From assembly GCA_013399855.1 (NCBI GenBank), contig VXAY01001951.1:382823-446822 (forward strand): a stretch of DNA of 64,000 bases, written 5' to 3'. The notes beneath the pieces are model-generated. The model saw only the letters and a program-made list of their open reading frames with translations. It did no database searches and had not been told where the DNA came from. Shown piece by piece: positions 13,001 through 25,100 of the stretch (its first letter is position 1; each line of letters begins with the position of its first letter). The DNA is from Oxyruncus cristatus (taxonomy: Eukaryota > Chordata > Aves > Passeriformes > Cotingidae). The position numbers and the translations under genes are program-made.

Positions 13001-14574
13001 TGATGGAGCATTACTCTGGCAATTTATCACCTGCCTGGAGTGCTTACTCAGGGTAGAATATGAGTTTATCGGTGTTCAGGGCAATTATATTCTAAATTCA
13101 CTTCATAATTACCTCTCAGAGATAACTTTAAACAACTGATAATTTTATAAGTAACTGGGAAAATGTCTCATGTGACATCTCTTCTCCAAGGCAGCCCAAA
13201 TGCAAGCTGCCTCTTTGGTGATCTGTTTCCAATAAAGTGATTTCATCCAATAAATATATGTATCAGGGCTTGAGCGTGGTCTGGCCAAATGCTTGCAGCC
13301 TTTTTACACATTTGTAATGACTCCAACTGGGGTTCTTTTGAGCTGGTGGATGAAAAATCCATTCTGTTTTGTCTTTGGTTAAGGAAGCTTAAGATATGAG
13401 GTTGTATAAATGTACAGCTCTAAAACTGGTCACAAGTTTTGGTAGAACTGGTAGAAGTGGCGACTGTGTGACCTCCCAGTCCTTGATGGACCTTCCTGAA
13501 GCTCCCTTGAAGGAACTCAGTCAGAAGGCACTGCTGGCCCATTGCTGGAACAGGAGCATTTTCTGGCATGCCCTGCACTGTTGTATTTTCCATCTTGGCA
13601 TCCCAGGAAGGTGGAATTTCAGGCTGAGTGGATCTGAGAACTCTGCTGAGCTGCCAGTGGTGCTTCCCAGGAGCTGCCACAGGCGTCTCATCCCTTTCAT
13701 CTGCCCAGAGCGGGAGGGACAGAGCAGGGCTCCTCTCTCTTCCTCACACTGTCTCCTGTGAAAACCAGAGCCTCTTTACTGTGGATGTTGTGTTTGTCTG
13801 ATAGATTGGTTCCCTGTTTGGTGCACTTCAGAAGCTCCAGTTTTCCTTGATTTCCCAAGGATTACAAGGCTGACTCTCCAAGCCCCTCCTGGTAACCAGC
13901 CCTCGGCAGCACAGGGTGGTGTCTGCCAGCTGAACACAACAGACCAGCCATAAATGCTCCAAAGCTTTCATTTTCTGAGTCTTTTTAGTGCTTCTCCAGG
14001 TATAGGAGGCCCTTGGAGCCGTGGCGGGCCTTCAGCTGCCCCCCAGCAGCAAACACAGCCCTGACTGATGATCTGAACACACTCTTGGAGGGGCCGCAGC
14101 TCCCGCCCGGGCTCTGCCGAGTTCCTGCACAGCTCTGGGCAGCAGAGTTTCACTGACTGCAGCAAATAAATTTGCTGTGCTTTATGGAGCAGGGAGAAGC
14201 TTGTTTTCTGAATTTTAATGGTCCCAATAAATCGTGTTAAGATTGTGTTCCATTAGAGCCCGGGAAATTAATGAGAGTGATTCAAGTATGGGCGTTATTG
14301 GGAAGGTGGGAAGCCAGCAGTGCTGTTAGAAGAGAGTTGGTAAATCTGGCTGAGGCAATAATGGGGGTGATAAGGATTGTAGAGATTCCCAAGAATCCCC
14401 ATTCAGTCCTGGTTTTACTTACAGGGATTCTGTTGTCACACTGGGGACTAAGTGCTGATGATTTTCAGTTTGTGCTTCACAGAGGTGAGGAAATCTTTGT
14501 CATGGGGCTCAAATAGCTCAGGAACAGAGACTGTGAGAGGGACACCCTCTTGTCAGCCTGTAGTTCTGGATCAT
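10063..14574. other. Upstream DNA with one long unassigned open frame
   Basis: A 224-codon + strand frame covers 10104-10778. It shows no domain, signal peptide or membrane segment that I recognise, and its composition (Ser, Pro, Gly, Leu) is typical of GC-richer non-coding DNA. The rest holds only short frames and no repeat I can name. Confidence 0.5.
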
Positions 14575-14910
14575 TTAGGATGGATGTTGAGGGATGAACC
14601 TCTGCTATGGACACAGGCTGAGAGAGTTCGGGCTGTCCAGCCTGGAGAAGAGAAGGCTTCAGGGGGACCTGAGGTTGGATTAGATGAGATATTGGGAAGA
14701 AATTAATGTCTGTGAGGGTGGGGAGGCCCTGGCACAGGTTGCCCAGAGAAGCTGTGGCTGCCCCATCCCTGAAGTGTCCAAGGCCAGGTTGGACGGGGCT
14801 TGGAGCAACCTGGGATAGTGGAAGGTGTCCCTGCCCATAGCAGGGGCTTGGGACTGGATGAACTTTAAGGTCCCTTCCAACCCAACCCACTCCATGATTC
14901 TGTGATTCTA
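14575..14910 (+). mobile_element. CR1 LINE 3' end, 5'-truncated, with internal deletion
   Basis: The sequence follows the avian CR1 3' region closely: a ggctgagagagtt block, gcctggagaagagaaggct, gttgcccagagaagctgtgg, a ccaggttgga block, a tggaaggtgtccctgcccat block, and taaggtcccttccaaccca, ending in catgattctgtgattct. That terminal octamer-like repeat is the CR1 signature. About 150-200 bp normally found between the ggggacct block and the ttagatgagatattgggaag block appears to be missing. It lies upstream of DAB2IP in the same orientation. The open frame on its opposite strand is a by-product of the element. Confidence 0.9.
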
Positions 14911-15372
14911 AAAGAGGAATTGCAGCCACCGAAGGGGACATTTGCATCCTTAGGAGGTGTCTTTGCTGGATAGGATGGACATGAAAAGTGATAAAGGACA
15001 AGGATTGTTCTTCATGGGAAGTGCAGTGGGATGAAAGGACACCATTCTGACACCAACAAATCATCAGACCAGCAACACCAACAAAAATAGTGTGATTCCT
15101 TTGAGAGCTTGGTGTTACTGAGTGCAGCAATGAAGATTAGCAGATTTTAATTCCAGCCTCCTCTTGCCCCTGCGCTGACGGGGTGGTTGTGCTCCCCGGG
15201 GTCAGAGGGCACGGGTGGCTCTCAGCCTGTCACCAGGACAGTGTTTGGATCTTTATCTGCAAGACCAGAGTGTTTTCTAGCAGAGCAGGTCAAAGCCTCT
15301 TCCTTGCTGTACCTGCGGCCGTTCCGTGGGAGCTGCGGTGATGGATGAGCGTTTTTCGCCGCAATCACAGCC

Positions 15373-15390
15373 CAGCAGCAGCAGCAGCAG
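15373..15390 (+). repeat. (CAG)6 microsatellite
   Basis: Six uninterrupted CAG units in a GC-richer patch. I found no supported coding frame around it. Confidence 0.95.
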
Positions 15391-16868
15391 CTCACAAATC
15401 CTGGCACGCCGGCAAGGACTCACTGAGTCTCCCTCTGAAGTCTGGCCAGCAAATCATTCAGTCAGGCGAGGATGAGCAGGGGCTGCTGGATGTTCCCTGC
15501 TCAGCACAGCAGCTGGGGGAGCAGAGGGAGCTGCCCCCATGGGTCCCACGCTTGGAACTGAGGCAGCGCAGACACGGCCCGTCCGCGGCCACAGAAAACT
15601 GCGATTTAGGGGACTCCGCCTAAAGCAGCTCTTTGAGTGCCCAGTCCTGTCAGCTCCAAGGGAAGAAAACTGGGAGGCCATGCTCAGCTGTCCAGAACTT
15701 CTCTCCTGACTGACTCCAACTGGGGGATCTGGCCCGCGGCGGAGCCCTCGACGGGGAGTTTATGACAGTGTGTGTTGTAATGGGGTTTTACAACGCGGAT
15801 CTTGGCAGATATGTTTAATATCCGACAATTAAAATAGCTTGGCTGGCAAACACACTGAACATTGCCAGGTTTTTATAAGATCCTATGAATTCCTGACCTA
15901 GATATTCATTGGAGAAGGGAATTCAAGAGCAGGAGAGAAGCATGAACCAAGTATGGAACACTGGACTCCTCACTCCTGACCCATTTCCCTTATTTCTTCT
16001 GAGTAGTAACTAATCTAAAAAAAATGCAAAATTGGGTTAATGAAATGATTTAAGATGATCATGATGGCAGCTCACTCTTAAAGTTGCTCCCAGTTCAGTT
16101 TTTATATACTACACCTTGTGCTTGGGGTACTGAAGAATGAAAAATCCAAACAGAGCACTAAGCCTCAATCCTACATGTAAATCTGTGCACATGTGCTGCA
16201 AACAAGATAGCACCCATGGACAGATTTGTTTGTGTTGCCTTGCGAGCCAAATGCTGTGGGTTTGCTTCTTTTAATTATTCAGTCCTGAAAGAATTTGCTG
16301 TGAAATCCCACCAGGCAGAGATAAAGACTGGAAACCTTGTAATCTACAACTGTACAGGAGGGTCACTTTATGGCCTGGATGTGCTGGAGAATTCAGATGT
16401 GGAGAGAATCTTTCATGGTGAACTGGCAAGAAAGCCTCTGTTATTTCAGGGCTTTGCAGCGTATAAATTCTGTTTATGAGGAACCTAAAGCCTGGAAAAA
16501 CCAAATGGGGAGATTTAATCCAGATTTGCTATTCTGATGGATTTTTGCATTCTCTAGTTGATTCAGTTTGTCAGATGGATTCAGTCCCAACATGGCAAGG
16601 GCAAGGCAAATTAATTAGCTCAAGCTCCATGAGTTCTGGGGGTTTTGTCTCTGTGTGAGGGGGTGCAGGGCACTGCTGTGGTAGGGGAAGGGTCCCTTTG
16701 GCTTGTCACCCACCCCAACACCACTCCCAGCCAGATGAGAACATTGTCAGCAGAAACAGTTGAATTCTCTCACAGTCTGGAACTGAAGGCCAAATTCCTG
16801 GTGTAGTTCCAATTATGAAACTGTTATGTATTCCCCTGACACTGCTCAGCAGTCACAAGTAATGCTTT

Positions 16869-16885
16869 AAAAAAAAAAAAAAAAA
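16869..16885 (+). repeat. Poly(A) run of 17
   Basis: Seventeen consecutive A bases. No retroposed gene or SINE body is recognisable upstream of it. Confidence 0.9.
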
Positions 16886-17569
16886 GTAGAATGTTTAGTT
16901 GTAGAGAAAATGGCCAGGTCTGGTCTCATAAAAACAACCAGCCAATTTTTAAAAAATTGTTGGGTTCAACAGTATCTGGAACTCTTACATGTCATAACCT
17001 TGTTAAGATAATTACAGTAAATGGTTTTTCTGCAGGGGAATCCCCTGACATTCCTCCTTGGGAGATCACCTCTGCTGCTGCTCCAGAATCTGCATCACTT
17101 TGAGAGTAAAGTCTCTGTTACCTCCTTTAAAAAGATCACTAAGCAAAGAGAAGACAACACTTAATTCCTTTTTACAAAAGGAAAAGAGAGTCATGTCTTG
17201 GGAAGAAGGGAAATCAAATAAAAAATTTAATGCTGGAGAAGAAAGGCAAGAAATGCAGTTGCCATGGAAACGGGCGCATAAGTAGAAACTTTCCAGCAAA
17301 GAGCAGAAACTAAAAATGAAAAAGCGGAGTGGCGAGGCCTGGCAGATAGCCAGGAGCTTCCTCCACATCCTGCGCTCCTGCTCTCCTGGTGGGATGTTCC
17401 CAGGCAGCTCTGGCACCTTCTGGAAGTGCTCTGAGCATTGGGAGCCGGGCCTGTGGGTCGGAGCACTCCCAGGGGACAGCGAGTGACAACATCCCTGGAG
17501 ACAGGACAGCTGTGCCAAACCCACGGTGTGTGCTCCAGCCTGACCACTACCAGTGGAGAGGGGAGAACC

Positions 17570-17630
17570 CACTGGGAGTGGGCATGAGAATGCACTGGGA
17601 GTGGGCACAATGGCACAGTGGGTTTGGGAG
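17570..17630 (+). repeat. 23-bp degenerate tandem repeat
   Basis: The 15-mer cactgggagtgggca occurs at 17570-17584 and 17593-17607 with a 23-base period, and a decayed third copy follows. Confidence 0.7.
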
Positions 17631-18734
17631 AGAGTGGAAGCTGCTTCGTCTGATGCTCCCAAAACACCGAGCAAGTCCTTCCTCTGTTCTTCCCGAGTCC
17701 AAACCAACCTCTCAGAGTGCACTGCAGCAATAACTCCTGTTCTTCAGTACTCTGATCCCTTTCTGGTAGGGAAAGCAGATCCTTAAACTCTGCTCCAAAG
17801 CACCCCTCAGCTCCAACCCTCCGCTCCCACTTCGGGATCCCATCCCCGGTCAGAGCCTGCCCTGGGCACGGGCCGTGTTCCACAGCGGGTGTGGGCTGGA
17901 TCCCACGTGTGGCTGGAGCAGGGGCGCATTCCACACACCCAGTTCCCCCCAGGGCTCTGGGACCCTTTGGTGCTGGCACGTTTAACTCAGTTGTGCACAG
18001 GAAGGTAACGCAGTCATTGGATTAGCAATTGTTAAACCCACATATGCTTCTTAGTGTGACACGGAAAAAAAGGCCGGTTGGGAAAGCTGGGAGGGTTCCC
18101 AGGCAGGGCGGTAAAAGCTTTGAGATGGCCAGGAACTGCTTGGGGTGAAGGATTCGGAGCGTGCCCAGGGCTGTGCTGTTCCAGATGGAAGCAATGAAAC
18201 CTGGGGTGTTTGGATTTCCTTTAGTCATGTTCTTGGAATTAAGCACGTGCGGAAGAGCTTTGCTAATTTGACCTCAGAGTGTTCAGCATCTCGTAGGGTT
18301 GACTGCTTTTTCAGGAACAAAGTAGAAAATGAATTGCAAGCCAAAGAACAAAACCAATTTACCTCTTTGTTTGTGAAATCTGGACAATCTTCCCTTGGGT
18401 GCAGCACCACGAGGGAGGAACCTGCCTGGTCCTCAGTTTATCACGAAAAGGAAAGCCTACACATAGTTAAATCTGCTGCTTTGCCACTGACTGCAGTCCC
18501 CAGCTGTCCTGTCACTGGCTCACCTGGACAGTGACTCAGTTCAATATTATTCCCAAACACGAGGATTTGTGGCTTGTTGGGGTTTTTTGTAAGTCGGAAT
18601 CGCTGAAGCCTTGAGTAACAAACTCACTTGGACACTTCACTGGGGTTTCCAATTAAGTTAAAGGGATGTTATTTTTTTTTAATACTCTTTAGCATCTGGG
18701 CATGAAAATGACTGCACAAAGGAATGGCAGAGTA

Positions 18735-18890
18735 GGTATTTATTATATATTTCTCTATATTTACATTATTTTAGTTTATTACAATATTTATTGTAAATAT
18801 TGTAATGGTCACCACAGTTTACATTATTATATTATTATTTATAGATATTTACAGTGCATTTATTATTAGATATGTATTTTTTATACCTTG
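18735..18890 (+). repeat. AT-rich low-complexity block with a perfect hairpin
   Basis: The block is almost all A and T, with tattat, atttat and attatt motifs. It contains a perfect inverted repeat with 13-bp arms at 18778-18790 and 18794-18806 separated by TTG. It ends about 190 bases before the CpG-dense segment at 19080. Confidence 0.9.
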
Positions 18891-19079
18891 TATTTCTTTT
18901 CCTCGGTGATGTTTAATGCTAAGTCAGAGTTTAGTCGGGTGTGAGGAGCTTGGGGGGGTTTCACTCCCTTGTTTCTTGGGGGAGGGAATAAAAGAAGAAA
19001 ACATGATCCGTAAGTTCCGTCAAAAGGACTTTTTAAGAGGAAAACCGACCTTGGGAAGCGCATAACGGGAAATGTGGGA

Positions 19080-19184
19080 GTGATTTCCGTGCGGAGCCGG
19101 CGCCCTCCCGCCTCCGGGCGGCAGCAGAGCCGTGCGGAGCCGAGCCCAGGCGAGCCCAGCCCAGCTGAGCCCAGCCCAGCCCAG
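19080..19184 (+). promoter_or_regulatory. CpG-dense segment ending in a splice donor; candidate non-coding 5' exon or promoter
   Basis: CpG sites are dense between 19088 and 19155, in sharp contrast to the AT-rich DNA just upstream. The segment passes into degenerate GAGCCCAGC-type repeats and ends with ccag followed by gtgagc at 19185, a near-consensus donor. This resembles a CpG-island first exon. It lies 11.2 kb before the DAB2IP coding exon on the same strand and could be an alternative non-coding first exon of that gene. I see no coding frame in it, and no transcript evidence is available here. Confidence 0.4.
19135..19184 (+). repeat. Degenerate GAGCCCAGC tandem repeat
   Basis: Variants of GAGCCCAGC and CCCAG follow each other several times. 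They make up the 3' half of the CpG-dense segment and run up to its donor-like end. Confidence 0.7.
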
Positions 19185-22100
19185 GTGAGCCGAGTTGGGG
19201 GCTTCTCAGTCCCTTAGACTTGGACGTGCTGACACAGCGCTCGGTGTTCCTCCCTCCCTCCTCCCCTGTCCCCCCGTGCTCCCTGTGTCCAGCAGAGGTT
19301 TTCCGAGACCACTGACGTTGTTATTCCTTATTTCTGTGGCTTAAACCGAAACGATTCTGTTGGAATGGTGGGAGTACTGGTGGACTCTGAGGGCTCGTTT
19401 GTGACCCGGGGGCACTCAGCAAAGACAGAACAAACTGCACAGAGGTGCACAGTGTGCAGGGGCCAGCACGGCCATCGCTGGGAGAGGCTCCACAACACCC
19501 TGCATTGTGCTGGTTTGTACCCAGCTCTGGTGTTGTGGAGTGACATGACCCAGACAAAAGGAGCACTCCGGTTGTTGCCAGGGTGAGATTCCAGACAGCT
19601 CTTGACAGCAACAAGGTGCCTTCCATGTAGTATTGCCACTTACTGTGGAAGGTAAGCACAGGCTACTTCATGGGATTGCAAAGAATGAGCATTTGGGGAA
19701 GCTCCTATTCCTGGTGCCTGTTCTCAGCATTGCTGCTGGGTGTTGTACCACTTCAGGTGTCTCAGTGCTTGCCAGGCTGCCTTGCTCAGAGTGGATTGGA
19801 GGAAATCTGTGTCCCTGCCCTGAGGAGTTCTGTTTGTACAGAGAGCTAAACAGGACCCTCCGAAATCCCTGCAGTTCCAGGAATTCTGGAGTCTGGTGCA
19901 GTAAGAGTGGGGTTCGTGATCTCCGTGAGACCCTGAAGGAGGCAGGATGTGGCTTCTTCCAAGGCTGATTGTTCCCTGTCACCTGCCAAGACAAATACCC
20001 TGTCTGGAAACGTTCCCTACCCAGCTCAGGATCACCGGGAAGTTGCATTTTAGCCCTGGACAGGAAGAATCCCCTCACACTGGTGAGCCTGCAGGCTCAG
20101 CAGCTTTCCAACACGGTATGAGGCCTGTGAGCTTAGTCTGGGCCCCAGGCCTGCCAGACTTAGTTTTGGGGATCTGTGCTGCCCAAACGGTGGGGAGGGT
20201 GGTACAATCTATTCCAGAGGTTGTCAAAGCTCAGCTTCACAAACAGTAAATGGTATTTTTCAGCTAATGTTTGGACCTAAGAGGTCCTGCTGTTGGAATA
20301 TTGATCCCAAGATCTTCCTCCAATATCTCTTTCATTGCTCATGGAAAAAAGGCCAAGGATTTCTTGCTCATACGTAGTTCATAGTCCAATTTTTAAATCA
20401 TCTTGTCTCTCACTTGCCCAGTCCATTAGCCTAGTAACATACCCAGTTCCCTGCCCTGCCCACTCCTCAGTGAGCAGCCCCCATCCCGAGTTACCCCTAG
20501 AATTCCAGGGGTCCTACCTGCCCCCTTGGCAACAGACCCAGACACAGCAGTATCACTGCTCCAGTGGGCTGCACACAGGGAGATTTGTGTTCCTGCTAAA
20601 TTGTTACGTTGCTATTTTTATTCCTTGAGGGGAATTCCATTCATCCCTTTTCAGAGGAGCCTGTTAAACCCAGCCAGTCCCAAACTCCCAACAAATGTCC
20701 TTTAATAGTTTCAGGTTTCGGCTCCCCGGCCTCTGACTGTGTGTTCCTTTAATGCCTTCATGGCTCCTCTGGGAGATCTAAGCCAGGAATAACCAACACT
20801 TTCTTAAGCCAGGCCTCCTGCTTTAAGGCTGTGTTTCTTTTCCTGCCGTACATTGCCTTGCTCATGCCCACAGCTCCCACTCCCCTGTGCTCTGCACTGC
20901 CCATCCTGGGCTCAGGTGTGCTCAGGTGGCCGAGAGGGGGGTGCTGCCTCCTCTGCTCTTGATTTTCCTGGCTGAAGGAGGACAAAGGACTCTTAACATT
21001 CTCTGCAGTCGCCTCTCAGCTTGGCATACTGATCATTTCAATAATAAAGTGTTTCCTTTCATTCTCCACCAGTCAGGCCCCTGCCAGAGCCATAATTGTT
21101 CACAGATGACTCATTTTGGCTGCATGATCAAAACGAGGGAAAAGTGCTGTTTGCACAGACTTTGAATCGTACGAGATGGGAAGAGATGTTCACGCTTGAT
21201 ATTTGTACCATATGTGCTTTCTAAAGTATATTATAGAGCCTTTACATTTCAAAAGAGGTTCTACTCTTGTCCTGGGGATGATTTAGAAAGGAAAAGATAA
21301 GTAGAGTTTTGAGTTAGACTGGGATTAGCAAAGACTGGCTGTGCAGTTGGAGCTGGGAAGCAGCATCCTGCCGGGTCTGGTGGGAGCTGGGCAGACTGGT
21401 GGGGCTCTTTCTGCCCTGATATAAATAGAGATGTACTTATATATATCTGGGCATTGTTTAGGGGCTGCAGACTCAGTCGTGTTCTGCATCAAAGCCACGC
21501 TGAGCCCATTCTTGCTGAAATCCTGCGCTCTGAGTTGTAGCAGGTGTTGGCATTTTCTTCCCTAATGAAAATCCAAGGATGTCTGTGCAGTGCTGCTGCT
21601 GAGGCATCTCCAGTGTGGGCAGTGCTGGGTCCTGCTTGGGGGGTTGCTCCCTTTTAGGGTTCTGTGTTGACATCAGAGGTACCTTTGGGAGGGTCAGCAC
21701 AGGGGCCAACAGTGCAGGTCATTTTTAGGCTGGAGAACAAGGAAAGGGGAGGATGATTCCAGCACGTGCTGTGTCAATTAGGAGCTACTCTTTGTGCCTC
21801 CTACCGAGAGTGCTTTGAGGCCACCCAACTGTTTCAGATAAAACACCAAACAGACACTAGAAAACTCTGCCTTCTTTGCATTAATGAAACATTTTGACTA
21901 AAGAGCTGTACAAGCCCTGCAAACCAGGTCATCCAACTGCTGCCACAGGGATGTACCAGGATGTGAAGACAAGATCCTGTTGGATACTCCTTTGCAAGGG
22001 CTTGAAGGAAAGAGTTAGATTTGTTAGTCCAGTAAGAGTCAGTCTATTGGAAGAATAAATGATATGAATTCAGTAGGATTAGGGTTTTTTTCAGTAGCTT

Positions 22101-25100
22101 TTTCCCTCTAAAAATATAATGGCAATATTAATGGAATGGGAACATGCAGACTACAGACACTTGTGAGTGGAAAATCTGTAGGAATAACTGAGAAAACAAG
22201 CAGAAAACTTTCAGTTTGGACTGATACTGCAATAGAAGAGCACTGTTGGGCACTGTGTGCCTTGCTAGATGCTTTCCAATATTTTTATTCAGAGTGTCAT
22301 TTCTCAGATTGTCACCACAGGGCTTGTGAGGTGCCAAGCCAAGGGTGAGACTCCACGGAGGGGCTCAGAAGAGCTCAGGCACTGGAGATGTTGGGTGCTC
22401 TGAGGTTCCACGCTTCAAAACATCCCTTGCCTTGCTTTGCTCTTGGGCTGTTTTTCCTATTTCTGTTATTTTAAGGAGGTTTCCCACCTTTTGCAATCGG
22501 GGCCACTCGGACAATCACATCGCTCAGAGCAGCACTGTGTTGTTGTGCCAGAAGGAAGGACGTAAACTCAAATAAACCACCCTCACAATGGTATTTAAAA
22601 ACTGATTGCAGGATTTCCAGTCGGTTTTTGTAAACCTGCCCTTAAAAACAATAGCTGCATTTTCGTTTTTCAACTTGTTAACAGGGAATTCTTTTGAAAC
22701 AGAGGGTGTTTTCTGTGCTGTGCTGTCATGTCAGGCTGATAAGGAAGATGGCTAAAGAGCAGTCGTGCCAAAATATTCCTTGGCTGAGTAATCTGATGCC
22801 AAAAAGCAAGTGAAACAAGCAACTGTATCTGTAGTGTAGTTTGCAAATTATGTGGCAAGGAAAGGAAGAAAATAATCTGTCACATGAAAAATGAAGTTTG
22901 GATTGTGTGTATATAAATCAGTGATTTGTTCTATGAGCACAAGATCATTATCAGGCATTTAAACATGAATTGGAAGTGCCTAATCTATTAATTAATCAGG
23001 AAATAAGCTTTCCATAGCTCTGTGTAATCAAGTTAATCTTTCATTCCACTTGCCAGCAGAGATGCTGCTTTCAGAGGGACGTTGTCATGAGGTTCAACAC
23101 CCCGAGTGTCTGTTCCTGCTGCTGGGGGAGTCTCAGGTGTAAATCCCTTTTCTCCTCCCCTCCTGGAGTTAAAACACGCTCGACTTCCACGCAGGCAAGG
23201 AGAGTGATGCCCTGCAGCCGCTTTCTGAGAGGTTCATCCTTTTTCCCTGACCTTTTAGCGCCAAGCCACTATGTAAGAGAACACACAGTAAATAGCTGAG
23301 ACTCCTGCTAATAATAACTCATAAATTTGGCACAGAAAGTCAGCGATGCCAGACTTTTTATCAACTTGTTCCCTGCAGCAACACAACCGCAACTTTGCTG
23401 CTGAAACACAGAAATATTTGTGGGAGTTAATTTGTTTTGTGATATGAATATTTTGATCAAGGTCAATGCAGGATATGTAGTTTATTACAATAATTTATCA
23501 TTACATCTAATGATTAGATTCCTAACCCGAAGGTGATGTGGTTTTCGATTATTTAAATGTGCAGATAGGAAAGTAAAGGTATCTGGGCTCCCTTTCCCCC
23601 AAAAAAAGTTGAACCAGGTGAGATTTTGAGGTTCCTTTTGAGCCTCCCTGGACTGTTCTGTGATTTGATTCTCTGAAGATCTTGACTATCTTTCAGTTTA
23701 TTTTTTCACAATAAATAAACCGATTTTCCCAGTTTTTCCATGCTGGAAAAGTAACATGGACTATTGTAGAAGTGCTTTTATTTCCAATTTGAACAACAAT
23801 TTAAAACATTGACTAAGCAATATTCTCCTGAAAAAATGCATTTGAACGAAAGGGCTACTTTTAAAATGATCCCAGTAGTACAAAAAAGACGTCCAGGGAG
23901 AAAAATTGCAGACGTGTGTGGTAAATATCACAGTTAATATTAGCACAGATCTGGGGGAAAATCCCATTATTGGGTATTATTGTAAACAAAACATTTCGGA
24001 GCAGTTGTATTCCCAGCCTGGGCTGACTCACCTCTGAGCCATCCACACAACTTCCTTCATTCTCCTGCTGACAAAATTCCCTCGAGCTCTGGTGGCCCGT
24101 GGTGTGTTTGGTGTCCACTGGCCTGGGGAATTCCTTCTGGTGGGATCCTCCCGCTCCAGGGGCCTGTGTTTGCTTCGGGGTGGCCCTGCAGGAGCAGCGT
24201 TGGCTCAGCTGTGCCCGGAGCTGCTGAAAGGTCCCGGGGGACCCATCCCAGAGCTGGCACGGGATCACACACACAGAGCTGCTGAGTCCCGTCTTGGAGG
24301 AGGAGATGGGAGACCTTTGGGACCCCAGAGCTGAAGCTGCCCCGCTGATCACTCACCGAATCATTGCTAACATTTTATTTTGGGGCTAAGGAGGTTTGGA
24401 AGGACCAGTCGGGCTCAAACCAGTGCTGGGAAGGGCCGAGCGGCTCCCGGCCACGTCTGAGGAGCTCCGTGTCATATCTGGGGGCTTCTCAAAGGTTTTG
24501 CTTTTCGGTTTGGAGTTTTGGCTGTGCAATGGAAAAAACTCGTGGTTTTTTCCTCCTGCTGAGAGCAACAGGCTGGTTTGGGGCACAGGATGTTTGATTC
24601 TGGTAGGGGTTTATTCTTCGATCTGCGTTGTTCTCCGTGTGTTTAATTACTCCATCGGGTCTATGGAAATCACAAGATAGATTTTGGACTTTCTGAATTT
24701 CATGAGCATCATTACCAGTCAGGTTAGAAACTTATCTGAATCGAGTGTTCTTTGACATTAGGAATATCATTAGGAATATATGTCAATAGAGTGAGTTAAT
24801 GGATTTATTTTGGTCTCCCCCAGCTCGCTGGGAGCTGATTTGAAAGTTTTCAGTTCTTTAACTCTATTGTTCTGCTGGGAAGTGCTCAGGAAGCACGTCG
24901 AGCTTTGAGGCCGGGCCGTGTGTTTCTCCCCCATTCCTGGAGTTCCCTGGGGGTTCTCAGACCCTCCAACCCTGCAGGGCTGCCCCAGAGAGACCCTTCC
25001 TCTGACTCACGGGTGTGTCACAGAGCACAATGAATAAATAACATGTTTGTCCACCTCCTGTTTGCCTGTTCCACTCTGGTTAGGATCCAGGGTGCAGGGC

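Larger units (their letters stand above)
14911..18734. other. Upstream DNA, no gene found
   Basis: Contains the CAG run, the poly(A) run and the 23-bp repeat listed separately. Two overlapping minus-strand frames of over 200 codons in different frames (17066-17722 and 17227-17979) reflect a local shortage of stop codons, not a gene I can identify. Confidence 0.55.

Noticed and set aside
14477..15130. 217-codon minus-strand frame
   Set aside because: It runs antisense through the CR1 copy at 14.6-14.9 kb and has no protein resemblance of its own; CR1 3' ends often leave such frames.
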